Source: Cladopsammia gracilis (taxonomy: Eukaryota > Cnidaria > Anthozoa > Scleractinia > Dendrophylliidae). Taken from it: a stretch of 64,000 nucleotides of DNA. A model generated the notes under the pieces. The model was not told where the DNA came from, did no database searches, and was given only the letters and a program-made list of their open reading frames with translations. The DNA lies in the NCBI GenBank assembly GCA_022457155.1, contig JAJGOT010000275.1, positions 271,001 through 335,000 of the forward strand, written 5' to 3'. Shown in pieces: positions 47,801 to 55,075 of this stretch (its first letter is position 1; every line of letters starts with the position of its first letter). The position numbers and the translations under genes were made by a program.

Positions 47801-49580
47801 TCAACAAGCGGTTGCTATGGAAACGTCAATGTCGGTGGACAAAGGACGCTAACGGGAAAATGTTTCCAGATAAATTTTAGGAAAAGTCACCAAATTTGGT
47901 GGTCATTGCATCGACCGTTTTGAAACGACACAACTTCAAAGTTCGAGCGGGCTCCAAAAGCCCCCCCCCCCCCCCCCCCCGGGGTCTGGATAGGGTTAAG
48001 CGGTCACTTAACAAATACCCAGAATTAAATCGCTCCCCATATTTACTGTAAACTCGGTCTCTTCTATTAAGCCGTCAGTTGGCTATTCCCTGAGGATGAC
48101 TTAATACAGGTTCGACTGTATTTTCCATTTATTAAGTGGAAAATGTGGTATTTTTAGTTTATTAGACATGCAACTTTTGTTTATTAAAAGGGAAATTTCC
48201 ATCTAATAAACAAATGTAGCTATTTTTCTTGTTTATTAACCGAATGCTTCAAGAAAGTTTTCAGGGCTAAAACAAAATAGCTGTCACATATTCTGTGAAA
48301 AAAAAACACTCTATAACAGAAATGATGTCTGCTAAATCCTTTCAATAAGAGGAAGTTAACGAGATAAATTTTGTTATAGCGACAGACATTTTACAAAAAT
48401 CATACTTCGAGGTGCGATCAATGGGCAAATAGCCGAGAACGTGAGCTGCTCGTTCGATGTTCAAATTTTACCATGAAAAATTAAGAAAGAATTATTTTTC
48501 CATTCAACGAGATTATAAAGGCCTGTTTGAAGAGAATGAATTAAATTAGAATTTGGTTCTGCAAATGCAAAGAAATATTGATATAGCTCGGCCATCGATT
48601 CACTCGGAAAATTTGCAATCCAGTTTTTTCGTGTAAATTTTGAAAATGTACTAAAATAAAAAAATGAGCTTAGTCGTTCCCATTTCAGCGTACTGTGTAA
48701 ATATTTGACATGCAGAAACATTATCAGCTACGGGTTTCTAGCAGTGTGCGAATACGGCTACTTTGTTTTGTTTTTTTTCATTTTTTTTCGTTGTAATCAC
48801 GCTGATCAGGTTAAGATCTTGGCTTATTAATAGCCAAGTAATGTTTATTTTCACCAAGTAATGTTAATTTTCAAGTAATGTTAATTTTCACCTGCAGCTG
48901 CAATTGTCAAAATATGGCTTTTTCTTTAAAGATTGTTCGTAAACATACGGTCGACTCGATGCAAGCTTTTCGTACAATGATATGGCAGCTAACAAATTGT
49001 CCCACGTACATTTGTTGTGAATCACGCTGCCAGACTAAGCTACTAGTCAGTGTTCCAGTTAACTTTCAAAGGCAGGAAGTCAATGAATAATTTTAAGGGG
49101 TCAACAGGTTGTGGGTCTCTCTAAATCTTTTCAAGTTAGCCATTTGATTTGTCAGGTCAGGAAGCCAGCCTTGTCAGGTTTTTGACCCGAGACCCCTCTC
49201 TTATCTGGACCACTGCTAGTACGTATGCACATAACGAGGATACCTAACTTTCGAGTTGGGAACCGGGTTAGAAACCGAATTAGAAACCGAAGGCAAGTTA
49301 GGAAACCAGTTAGGAAACCGAGTTAGGAACCAAGTTAGGAACTCGGTTAGGTCTTCAGTGAGGTCAAATGGCCGTGATCTGTTTTAAATTTAAACACACA
49401 GTTTCCTATTTTATATACCCTTTTTCGCACTTTCTTAGCAGCTCAGAAGATAATGGAGATCAAGGTGAAGTAAAGATATTCACAAAGCATACGGAAAGAG
49501 GAAGACCCAAATTAAGCAGTTTGAGGACTCTCTTCAAAAGGCAAAATGTGCAAGAGAAATTCATAACATCAGTGCATTAA
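24134..49580 (+). CDS. Gene 2: DED-vWA protein with broken MIDAS (5-6 exons)
   Basis: Exons 24134-24479, 28359-28712, 29400-29825, 45142-45398, 45881-46331 and, less surely, 49447-49580 join in one frame of 656 codons including the stop. Domains in order are a death effector domain (about residues 24-103, with an RLDL charge motif at 92-95), an unrecognised linker of about 118 residues, a vWA-like domain (about 247-461), and a helical C-terminus with basic runs (RRVVQRRE). DED proteins assemble death-inducing and NF-kB signalling complexes in the cytosol. Where gene 1 has DCTGSMG, this protein has DCATPIPG, and the GDGPES loop is replaced by GSRRGLADG, so metal binding is probably lost. No signal peptide or membrane segment is seen. 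The likely role is a scaffold or adaptor in cell-death or immune signalling, inferred from the domains. Confidence 0.8.
25167..25573. mobile_element. Miniature element with GTATACCTGCCAA ends
   Basis: GTATACCTGCCAA at 25167 is matched inverted by TTGGCAGGTATAC ending at 25573. The interior has repeated GGCGTGAGA and TTCCGAAGAT stretches and no coding capacity. A related partial end lies near 27275. Confidence 0.65.
25874..26409. mobile_element. Element of the GGGGTGGCGAATG family
   Basis: The ends AGGGGTGGCGAATG and CATTCGCCATCCCT are inverted with one mismatch. The right part (26200-26409), with TCTCGGC and TTACCATTCGCC, matches in reverse orientation the element at 46721-47088. The extra left part contains TTCCGGGAG/CTCCCGG stretches. 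Confidence 0.6.
28356..28361 (+). promoter_or_regulatory. NAGNAG tandem splice acceptor of gene 2 exon 2
   Basis: The acceptor reads CAGCAG after a T-run. Use of the first or second AG would include or omit one codon (Ala) without changing frame. NAGNAG acceptors are commonly used alternatively in animals. Confidence 0.6.
28359..28712 (+). CDS. Gene 2 exon 2: linker domain of unknown type
   Basis: The exon encodes about 118 residues with no domain I recognise. It has a likely helix (QKEHFKRQETMDALLNSM), a Cys-rich short stretch (CRFVQCQEHP), and a helix-strand segment beginning KELLDDLRND followed by WLFHCGVKAVRIGEA. Acceptor CAG after a long T-run; donor CAAG/GTGAGC in phase 1. Gene 1 has no equivalent. 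Confidence 0.75.
28713..29399 (+). other. Gene 2 intron 2
   Basis: A 687-bp GT/AG intron, A/T-rich; no element or gene was recognised inside. Confidence 0.7.
29400..29825 (+). CDS. Gene 2 exon 3: first half of the vWA-like domain, MIDAS lost
   Basis: Acceptor TTTATTCAG, donor CTGC/GTGAGT, phase 1 at both ends. It aligns through its length with gene 1 exon 1: KLDMIVVVDCATP against KVDLAFIVDCTGS, FRLALISYKNHPPG against VKLALVEYRDHPPQ, and EAVKVCILL against DATKMCVLI. The serine/threonine positions of the metal site and the later GDGP Asp are replaced. Confidence 0.8.
30155..30230. repeat. (GT)n microsatellite
   Basis: About 38 uninterrupted GT units followed by ACTGGGGGGG. It creates open frames on both strands that are artefacts. 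Confidence 0.97.
30452..31160. repeat. (CATT)n array split by a mobile element
   Basis: CATT units run from 30452 to 30488 and resume at 30932 to 31160, with a few variants (ACTCGCTCGC near 30980, TAAATCATT near 31070). The gap is filled exactly by the element at 30489-30931. Confidence 0.9.
30489..30931. mobile_element. Element dense in GACGTTAA/TTAACGTC palindromic motifs
   Basis: The ends are inverted (GGCCGTTTTTATTCTAGAGA and the complement of GGTCGTTTTTATGCTAGAGA). Inside, well over ten copies of ACGTC/GACGT joined to TTTAA/TTAAA occur in both orientations, some as full palindromes such as GACGTTAAA next to TTTAACGTC. It is non-coding and sits precisely inside the CATT array. Confidence 0.8.
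31437..31498. repeat. (AAT)n microsatellite, probably a LINE 3' tail
   Basis: About 20 AAT units lie directly before the TA-type element, and the pattern resumes as TAATAATAAAATA after it (32176 on). Read on the minus strand this is the simple tail expected after the LINE fragment at 32178-32742. Confidence 0.8.
31499..32175. mobile_element. pogo/Tc1-like miniature element with TA duplication
   Basis: It starts CAGTCGAATCTCTCC and ends AGAGAGGTTCGACTG, with TA on both sides (31497-31498, 32176-32177). The terminal regions repeat CTCTAATACGGACA on the left and its complement on the right. No transposase. Confidence 0.8.
32178..32742 (-). pseudogene. LINE (CR1/Jockey-type) ORF2 C-terminal fragment and 3' end
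   Basis: On the minus strand the sequence reads INILYGLPK, then LQLVQNCAARL, then FDHITPLLKELRWLPV and FKILLLTFKALNNLAPGYI, the conserved C-terminal end of non-LTR retrotransposon reverse transcriptases. After a frameshift near 32525 it continues DLLHRYTPTRELRSS, then YGDRAFSVCAPKLWNSL and a final FKSSLKTYLF. The 5' side is cut off at the edge of the next element, and no reverse-transcriptase core is left. It is a dead 3' fragment. Confidence 0.8.
34275..34346. repeat. 36-bp unit repeated twice in tandem
   Basis: The 36-bp unit starting TTTGTACTCATGCGCTTGCA occurs at 34275-34310 and 34311-34346 without a difference. It resembles the edge of the element at 24597-26783. Confidence 0.9.
34788..34856 (+). 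repeat. tRNA-like SINE head
   Basis: Box A TAGCCGAGTGG (34796-34806) fits the pol III consensus; box B-like GGATCAATCCC follows. No good acceptor stem is seen. Treated as a tRNA-derived repeat. Confidence 0.5.
35243..36319. other. Intronic sequence without recognised features
   Basis: A/T-rich sequence with no element ends or coding signal that I can support. Short repeats of GCCGAGCCGCCGAGCC-like words occur near 36085-36220. Confidence 0.45.
36320..37648. mobile_element. 1.3 kb element with inverted ends of about 75 bp
   Basis: GAAGGGCCGAGAGC at 36320 and the following bases (CCAGCCTATATGACTTTTTA) return inverted up to 37648. There is no transposase. It contains a minus-strand tRNA-like stretch. 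Confidence 0.7.
36686..36760 (-). repeat. tRNA-like SINE head on the minus strand
   Basis: On the minus strand a box A-like TGGTCTAGTGG is followed by a box B matching the consensus (GGGTTCGATTC). The acceptor stem does not pair, so it is a tRNA-derived repeat and not a tRNA. Confidence 0.55.
37651..39166. mobile_element. 1.5 kb element with 40-bp inverted ends
   Basis: ACACTAATCAGCTAATCTAA with its neighbours at 37657-37693 returns inverted at about 39122-39166. It begins within a few bases of the end of the preceding element. A candidate minus-strand exon lies inside it. Confidence 0.75.
37868..38046 (-). CDS. Candidate coding exon, unrecognised
   Basis: On the minus strand an ATG at 38046 opens 59 codons and meets a strong donor (AAA/GTGAGT) at 37868. 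The product is Ser/Asn-rich (SPRSTRGSLRQLSSDFDWD) without a known domain. It could be the first exon of the surrounding element's gene or a captured host exon. No following exon was found, so support is weak. Confidence 0.3.
39196..39338. mobile_element. Foldback element with 42-bp arms
   Basis: The arm starting GTTAGACAATGAACGCGAG and including TGGGATATAGTGCCT returns inverted at 39297-39338 with two or three differences. Part of its edge (TATGGGATATAG) recurs at 42887. Confidence 0.75.
39809..42642. mobile_element. TTAA-type element with a large foldback inside
   Basis: Perfect 22-bp inverted ends (TTAAGGTGGCTGAACACAGT at 39809, complement ending at 42642). Nested inside is a long palindrome (about 39905-41955). 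Flanking regions between the two levels are non-coding. Confidence 0.8.
39905..41955. mobile_element. Giant foldback element, arms about 0.8-0.9 kb
   Basis: The left half (with TTAAGGTGTTTCCCTCCAGT at about 39998) returns in reverse complement in the right half (ending GAGGGAAACACCTTAA near 41780), with high similarity by eye over more than 750 bp and a centre near 40880. A further pair (TTGTTAAAACAAATCGACAG and complement) extends the symmetry to about 41955. The right side carries an extra TAAGAATT-rich insert (about 41785-41880). No protein is encoded. Confidence 0.85.
42726..42822. repeat. Two 34-bp palindromes 30 bp apart
   Basis: 42726-42759 is a perfect palindrome centred on CTATATAG (TCATTAGTATGCTC then its mirror). 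42789-42822 is the same palindrome with two changes. Both are flanked by ATTC/GAG bases. Confidence 0.9.
43110..43370. repeat. Degenerate AATTCC-rich block
   Basis: Variants of AATTCC, GGAATTCC and CCTAGAAATTCC recur about every 10-20 bases in both orientations over 260 bases, too irregular for a clean minisatellite. Confidence 0.6.
43617..43676 (+). repeat. tRNA-like repeat, degenerate copy
   Basis: It is nearly identical to the copy at 43890-43961 but has lost bases in the T loop, which breaks box B. The sequence downstream (CACTTTTTCACTCATAATC) is the same after both copies, so a longer unit was duplicated. Confidence 0.7.
43890..43961 (+). repeat. tRNA-like repeat with good cloverleaf
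   Basis: The acceptor GTCTCAG pairs over 7 bp (one G-U) with CTGAGGC; the D arm is GCC/GGC; the T arm CCGGG/CCCGG has a 7-base loop. The anticodon stem pairs poorly and position 33 is C, not T (loop CCGGTCA, putative anticodon GGT). A tRNA-derived SINE or pseudo-tRNA is more likely than a working tRNA. Confidence 0.6.
44121..44164. repeat. 22-bp unit repeated twice
   Basis: CTTGGTTTATTGTCAGACTC plus AA occurs twice in tandem without difference. Confidence 0.9.
44560..44720. repeat. Nested short palindromes around TCACTAGTGA
   Basis: GGGAATTCCC, TCACTAGTGA (twice) and repeated CGTATG/CATACG and ATCGT/ACGAT words form overlapping inverted repeats. It is probably a small foldback element. Confidence 0.5.
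44773..44797. repeat. (AC)n microsatellite
   Basis: About 12 AC units between TATAT-rich stretches. Confidence 0.9.
45142..45398 (+). CDS. Gene 2 exon 4: second half of the vWA-like domain
   Basis: Acceptor TTTTTTTTAATTGCAG, donor GAG/GTAAAG in phase 0. It aligns with gene 1 exon 2 (AENSVTLYTVS against VENGIVLYCVG, and SLLTGGQFIFSQS against AFKTGGQYVPLSR). The same start phase (1) and end phase (0) as in gene 1 show shared ancestry. Confidence 0.8.
45399..45880 (+). other. Gene 2 intron 5 in genomic order before exon 5
   Basis: A 482-bp GT/AG intron in phase 0; no element was recognised. Confidence 0.7.
45881..46331 (+). CDS. Gene 2 exon 5: helical C-terminal region
   Basis: Acceptor TTTTGCTCCTAG, donor AACAG/GTGCCA in phase 1 (a mediocre donor). 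The beginning aligns with gene 1 exon 3 (VDLEQLKIKLEEAL against VDDLATELEKHL); the rest is Ser-rich, then basic (IVRRVVQRRE). If the donor is not used, the frame runs on to a stop at 46490-46492 inside repeat-derived sequence. Confidence 0.75.
46526..47995. mobile_element. Middle nested element: piggyBac-type, TTAA duplication
   Basis: CCCTATCCAGAC follows TTAA (46522-46525) and GTCTGGATAGGG precedes TTAA (47996-47999). CC-starting 12-bp ends with a TTAA duplication are the piggyBac pattern. There is no transposase, and there is a C-run at about 47961-47980. It is itself split by the element at 46721-47088. Confidence 0.8.
46721..47088. mobile_element. Inner nested element of the GGGGTGGCGAATGGTA family
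   Basis: Perfect 16-bp inverted ends (GGGGTGGCGAATGGTA, TACCATTCGCCACCCC). The 7-bp word TAACATA lies next to both ends (46713-46719, 47089-47095) and may be the target duplication. The interior is built of CCGAGAC/CCGAGA repeats. A relative lies at 25874-26409. Confidence 0.8.
49252..49351. repeat. GTTAGGAAACC short tandem block
   Basis: Eight or so variants of GTTAGGAAACCGA (11-13 bp) in tandem. The same motif in reverse complement occurs at 53726-53779, so the two blocks face each other across 4.4 kb. Confidence 0.75.
49447..49580 (+). CDS. Gene 2 proposed last exon
   Basis: A pyrimidine-rich acceptor (CTTTCTTAGCAGCTCAG) leads into a frame that matches exon 5's phase 1 and runs 44 codons to TAA at 49578-49580 (EDNGDQGEVKIFTKHTERG at its start, then basic). 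The frame match supports it, but the exon lies between the two facing GTTAGGAAAC blocks and could belong to another element. Confidence 0.45.
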
Positions 49581-50399
49581 TAAGAAGGTTTTTTTTAGGT
49601 TGACCATGACGGTAAACTAAGGCTCGTGGAGATTGAAGAGACGGTATCTTGCAATTGTACATTTGCGTCCGGAAGGGATTTAGAAGGTGCACAGAAAAGA
49701 AACGCCAAATAAGCCCTTACTCAAGTGGTGTGATGTAAGTGAAGCAATGAATGGCTTCCCTCAGTTCCTTGCCAGCACCACAAGAAGTGCAGAATTTTGA
49801 CTGAGGAGTTTCTTCTTTCTAACACGTAGACTAAAAACCACATCTGGAGCAATTTCATGTGCTTTTGAACTCAGAAAAGCGAACAATCTACGGCTAACTT
49901 TTGTTTACTAATTTTGACCGCCGATTGTTTATAAACTATTTTCACACAAGCAACAAAACTTACGATGTTAACACTCTCTTTGAACTGTGCCGGAACTCTA
50001 AGAACCTCGGCCAAACGAGGAAGAACTTCGTTGCTCAATCTAAACTCAATTAAGCATTAACTTGAATCAAAGGAGTCGAGTCAAAAACCATCGTACTCGC
50101 AGTATGATTTGTAGGCATCAAACAAAAGTACAAATTCTTCTTCGTCTATTATTTCATCTGCTGAAGCGTAAACCAAAGTATTTTGTACCTTTCTAAAAGT
50201 CATATTTTGTCCATAAAATATAAAAACAAAGCGGACTTTGTTTGGTGTTTACTTCGCTCTTTTTTCGTAGTCCGTTGTCTGTAGTCCGCGTTCTTGACTT
50301 CGTATTTTCACGCCACTCGTTGTGTACTCGGCCCATTGCACCTTGGAAAGAAAAACGGCGTCCAACCGTAGTCCATAGTTCGTAGTTGCCGTATCTTAA

Positions 50400-50905
50400 A
50401 GTCCCTAATGTTATGTTCCCTGTCAATACCAACTACAGTGTGCCTTATGTCCTAGTCAGTACCTACAGACAGGGTCCTCTTCCCTCTGCCAGTGCCATAG
50501 GCAGCCTGTCCCCAGTCAGTACCAGCAACATTGTTCTTCAGTTCCCTGCCAGTACCAACATGCCTCAGTTTCCTGTCAGTACCCGCAGACAGGGTCCTCT
50601 TTCCTCTCCCAGTGCCACAGCCTGTGTGCTTCTGTTGCCTGTCAGTACCAGCAACAGTGTACGTCAGTCCCCTGTCAATACCCACAGATAGGGTCCTCTT
50701 CCCTCTGCCAGCGCCACAGCCAGTGTTCTTCAGTTCCCTGTCAGTACCAGCACCAGTGTTCCTCAGTTCCCCGCCAGTACTAACAACATGCCTCAGTGCC
50801 CTGCCAGTACCAACAATGTGCCTAGCGTCCCTGCCAGTACTCACAGACAGGGTCCTCTTCCCTCTGCCAGTGCCACAGCCAGAGTGCCTGAGTTATGTGC
50901 CAACA
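50400..50905. repeat. Minisatellite of CAGTACCA/CAGTTCCCTG units
   Basis: Degenerate tandem units such as CAGTTCCCTGCCAGTACCAA alternate with CAGACAGGGTCCTCTTCCCT. The periods are multiples of three or close to it, which opens long frames on both strands. Confidence 0.8.
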
Positions 50906-53329
50906 GTGTGTCTCAGTTCTCTGGAAGTATCCCTACCAACAAGCGCTCGGATTTGTCAATGGGGTCACAACCGTCTGGAAGCATGAATTCTATCCAGCAA
51001 AGTTTTAGACAGCCTTGGCACAACAGGAATCCCTCCTCATTGTCAATTTAACAAATAGGGTCAAGAAGTGTACCGGATGTCCCGACCCCTTCTGAGATCC
51101 CATGGGGCCCCCATTTCTTGGTTTAGTTCTCCAACATAAGGAGAGAGACATTTACTTTGACACATGAGAACAAGCATATCTCACAAGAATCAAACAGGTA
51201 CTACCACTGCCAGTGGGAGTGGTCGAGGAGCCGTCATGCATACATCAATAACACAATACTTCGTCCACATGCTGCACTCATTTTAGATGATTTCCAGCAG
51301 CCAAGCCCTAGGGAGACCTTAGGCATTGACTAAAGTTAGTGACCAGACAGTCCACGTCGTTTCGTTTGTTTCTCAATGAACCCTTAATTGTATTATTTTG
51401 TTGAGTTTGGAATTTGAATTTTGCAACTGTCTGTTTGTTGCATGAACATTCTCTATCGATTGACATGTTTTAAGGCAGGGTGCAAATGTTGAACCTGGTT
51501 CTCATTCCTGTTAATTTATCCAGAGAGTTATAAGCAATTCCTGGTATATCAGAGTGAAGTACACTATTTCATGGAACTCTTATCTTTCTTGTGCTGAATA
51601 ACATTGTTCAATTTGGGTTTCTTTATTGTTTTAATATACTAAGCGAGTAATGAGCGGTTCTTATAAAGTCATGTGATTAATGACGTTTGATGTTTGTCGT
51701 GTGCCAACGAATATTAAATCACACTAGATGAATGGCATTTTTGGGAATTGGTTTTCTTAAAACATTTATTTAAACTGGGAGTAAAGTGCTGCAACAGGGA
51801 TGCAGGATATGCTAAAAGGTATCAGGAATTAATCGATCGTTTATACCTCCATGAGTTTATTTACTGTTAATGAGTCATGCACAAACTCAAGTGGTGAAAT
51901 TAAAAGCAAAAGACAATTGGCTAATGATCGTGAGTCTTGCAATCATATTTTCCTTCCTAGTGGCAACCAGCTTTAAGATAAGATAAGAACTTTATTAACG
52001 TGTCAAAATCGCTAGCATACAATGTACACTAATTGGGGACACCTAACTACACTATAACTACAATAATAATCTAATAATTAATAAAATATAAAATGTATGT
52101 ACATATATAAATATAGAAAAAGTATATAAATATAAAAGATCGATTGTCAGTTATTGCATAAAAAACAGTCTTTACAAGTATTATCTAGCAGGTTTGTGAA
52201 GTCAACCAATTTAATGCGCTTTTTAAAAGTATCTAATGATTCAGATGATCTAACAGATTTGTCGAGTTTGGACCAGATAACAGGGCCAGAATGTCAGGCT
52301 ATGTTTTTTTAATTGATAGTATTAAATGGACTCGTAGTATTAAATGGACTCGTAAAGGTAGGATAATTGTATAGATTTAGGCGGGCCATCATTCATATTA
52401 CTATCCCTCAAGCAGCCGTTTCCACATATTTTGCTGTTGAAGGTTAAAATTGGTTATGGAGATAGGCCACCTCCGGGTTGGTTGTGTGACCTATGAAGTC
52501 ATACTATGTCATCGACTGTTGACATTTGCCCTTCTCTTAGAGTTTGGTTCCATTCAGGTAACTTTGCCCTACTTTGGTTGACTGGTTATTTGCGCCTCCT
52601 CGCATTATCAGCATGAAAAATTGATTTCTCCGCAAAGCTTGGTAGCCAAAGGCCCGAAATCGTAACGGGGGTTTATAAATTTGTCGCTTGGAGATCGCCC
52701 ATACTGCCTGTCAGGCAAGCGTAATTTCACATTAATTTTCGATTTCAAAATTCCTCCTCCACGGTAGATTGAGGGCAGAACGAAGCGAAGGCAAACAGCT
52801 GTCTACAGACAACTAAATAAATTTCCTAGAAAGGCAAATTCCCCGAGGAGGGGTGGGGGGGGGGGGCAGTTTGGTATAGGTGTGTGCCGTGAAGGTTCTT
52901 AAACCCTGACGAACTAAAATTTAAAATTAACAACCCTTTTAAGGCGCAGAAACGAGAAATGTTACCCTATTAAGGGAAAATCCAAAGGTTTAAACAGATC
53001 GTTTTCATTTCTTTTCTTTACAAAGAATATCACTTTAGAGTAAACTTAGTTGAATCATTTTGCTGGTACGTTAACCCTTTCAGTCCTAGACAAAGTTATA
53101 ATGGGATGATTTATAATGCTAACTTTTGAATTTGAACGGAATCCTATGTTGTTAACACTCAAATCAAACTGTTTGGCCGAACTTTTACATACTAGCATTT
53201 ATTTCTTAGGATTTTACAAATTAAATTTTACAATATTTTGTGAATTTTCACTTGGGCTACTATAAGGAGTGAAGAAAAAGGTAGTAAGGTTCAGGGCCTA
53301 GAAAAAATCTCCATTGATTAATTATTTAA

Positions 53330-53391
53330 CTGGAATCAAAATTGATGCTAACCCAGGGTTAGCTTAACCGCGCTTTGAACAACCCTGCCCA
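53330..53391 (-). repeat. Copy of the GGGTTGTTC dispersed repeat
   Basis: On the minus strand it reads GGGTTGTTCAAAGCGCGGTT, then AAGCTAACCCTGGGTTAGC, matching the cluster at 16606-17042. Confidence 0.7.
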
Positions 53392-54068
53392 GGTCTTTAC
53401 AGCAGCTTAGGTCCTGCACTTCTAGGAACCCTATCAAAGGACCACATTGCCAAAAAGGATACCCTTTTTAAGGGACGAGGACCCCCAAAACCACTAATAC
53501 CCTATCCTGCGGCACATATCTATATGGCTTAAATATGGGAGTACTCCCACAGCGGGGCACCAGCAACAGTGCTCCTCTTAGCAAGGAAAACAATAACTTG
53601 GCCATGTCTGCTGACTATCCTCTGCCTTCTTTCTCTGTGTAAGCGTCACAAAAAAAGCCTTCGATTTCTTAGCAAACATTTTTGCGAAACAGTTATTTCT
53701 AGTTATTTTCTCGATATCTGTCTTGGATTCCTAATTGGGTTTCCTAACTTGGGTTCCTAACACGTTTCCTAACTCGGTTGTCAGTTTACTGGTTGTTAGT
53801 TCACTGGTATTGACGAGCACGACAACATACTTTTTTATAACTTTAATACATGTCTGGTTATCATAATGTATAATACCATTTGCTACACCGATTATTGTCA
53901 TTAAAAAAGCCAAAACAAAGTGATGCTTTTGAGTCTCAGGAACCAAAATTATGAACTGGAATTGATGAACTGGAACTGGCATCACCAATCAAGGATTGCG
54001 ATGCTGTCTTATTTTCAAACATCAGCATTTTGTTTTAAATCTCCTGCATGATTCCAGTCTGTCATCAG

Positions 54069-54381
54069 TGGTTTAGTTGGCAGACCAAGGTCTTCCAGGA
54101 ACAGCTTGAAACTTTGCATAATGACGCTGGTTTTCGTTGGGCTGATATTGGAAGAATTCTTGGAATCCCCGAGACAACTTTGTGTCATTGTCGTCATACC
54201 AGTTGGTATGGCAGAGGATTTCAGTGATGTCTCCGACAGTGAACTTGACGTGTACATGAGGGAAATTATTGAAGTGACACCAAACGCGGGTCAATGCCTG
54301 GTTGAAGGGGCTTGAGGCAAAGGGGCTTTGGAATCCAGCGCCATTGTATTCAGGAGTCTATACGAAGGGTGGATCCGGTAG
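54069..54381 (+). pseudogene. Integrase-type transposase fragment, + strand
   Basis: Frame pieces read LVGRPRS, then EQLETLHNDAGFRWADIGRI and LGIPETTL, then FSDVSDSELDVYMREI, TPNAGQCLVEGALRAKGL and finally IQESIRRVDPVA. This order (GRP motif, helix-turn-helix, ISD-ELD, AGxxLVxGxLRxxGL, ESIRRVDP) is that of the N-terminal half of rve-type integrase proteins seen in many fish and cnidarian transposons. The frame shifts at least three times and the catalytic core is missing. It is a relic. Confidence 0.65.
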
Positions 54382-54680
54382 CCTTGGTCTGCCAACTAAA
54401 CTATTTCTCGCCACAACCGAGAGATTTTTTAGGGACGATGGTGCGGTAAAAGTAGAGCGTTCCGAGTCCACGACAATTCTTTCAAAGTCCCTTGAACGTT
54501 CGCTCATAATAAATAATAGTTCGCTTACATCTGAGATTATCCCAACTGCATTTGGGAAGGCTTCTTCTTTTCTTAAAGTCAAAATGCTGAGAGTTCTTTC
54601 GTTTTCTCGTGAACGGCGACAGAAGAATTCAGCTGAGTCGTAGTACGCAGTGTTCCTTTGTCCCTGTGCACTTTCCAGTA
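54382..54680 (-). pseudogene. N-terminal part of an integrase-type transposase, left of the Academ-like insertion
   Basis: On the minus strand the frame reads SAQGQRNTAYYDSAEFF, RSRENERTLSILTLRKEEAF, SELLFIMSERSRDFERIV and ends NSLVGRPRLP, the same GRP motif that opens the neighbouring + strand fragment. It is interrupted by the 7.8 kb element and continues on the other side at 62473-62718. Its downstream half lies inverted at 54069-54381. Confidence 0.6.
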
Positions 54681-55075
54681 TAGTCCAGCTGCTATCGACC
54701 AAAAAAATGCTGAATTGTTCACTTTTATGATAAAAGCATGAAACTTTGCCAGATTACTGACATCTCCAAGACCAATATTTTTTTATATGGAGCCAGACCA
54801 AATTCACCACTGGCGTCGAGTACTGCGCATGTCACAAAATCCCAACATGGAAACGAAGCTGAAAATATAAACCCTGCTAAAACGTCTTTTCTAAGGAAAA
54901 AATTGTCCCAGAAACGTCCAAATATTCATAAATGAGTCTTCCGCTTTGGGCAGAGAACATTAAATGTAGTCACGTGACCTTTTCGTGGAAACTGACAAGG
55001 GAATACGTGGGATCCCTGTGACCGGAGCTTTGAGAAATACCTTTTCAGTGCTTTTAGAGTAAAAAATGGTACTTA
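54681..55075 (+). repeat. Left terminal inverted repeat of the Academ-like element
   Basis: About 400 bp matching 62080-62472 in reverse complement, with scattered substitutions and small indels. Shared words include GGAGCCAGACCAAATTCACC and GTCACGTGACCTTTTCGTGG. Confidence 0.85.

Larger units (their letters stand above)
46475..48118. mobile_element. Outer nested element: pogo/Tc1-like, TA duplication
   Basis: It starts CAGTCGAACCTGTATTAAGC after TA and ends TTAATACAGGTTCGACTG before TA. Subterminal TTAAGCGGTCAC units recur. It is split by the element at 46526-47995. Confidence 0.8.
46332..49446 (+). other. Intron before the proposed last exon of gene 2
   Basis: A 3.1 kb GT/AG intron holding a stack of three nested elements (46475-48118), TTTATTAA-rich flanks (46350-46470, 48120-48260) and a GTTAGGAAAC repeat block (49252-49351). 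The open frame at 48878-49090 has no recognisable domain. Confidence 0.5.
49581..54065. other. Region downstream of gene 2, no firm gene
   Basis: It contains a minisatellite (50400-50905), an A/T-rich stretch with AAGATAAGATAAGAACTTTA near 51974 that may be a retroelement end, G-runs near 52850, and a copy of the GGGTTGTTC repeat (53330-53391). No complete coding exon is supported; a 37-codon open stretch at 49609-49722 preceded by a T-run and AG is noted only. Confidence 0.45.

Noticed and set aside
48878..49090. Open frame with Cys residues preceded by an acceptor-like CTGCAG
   Set aside because: No recognisable domain and no matching upstream exon phase that could be supported.
49609..49722. 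37-codon stretch after TTTTTTTTAG that looks coding
   Set aside because: It cannot be joined in frame to the preceding exon with acceptable splice sites; more likely untranslated sequence.
50452..50844. 130-codon minus-strand open frame
   Set aside because: A shadow of the minisatellite, whose unit lacks stops in several frames.
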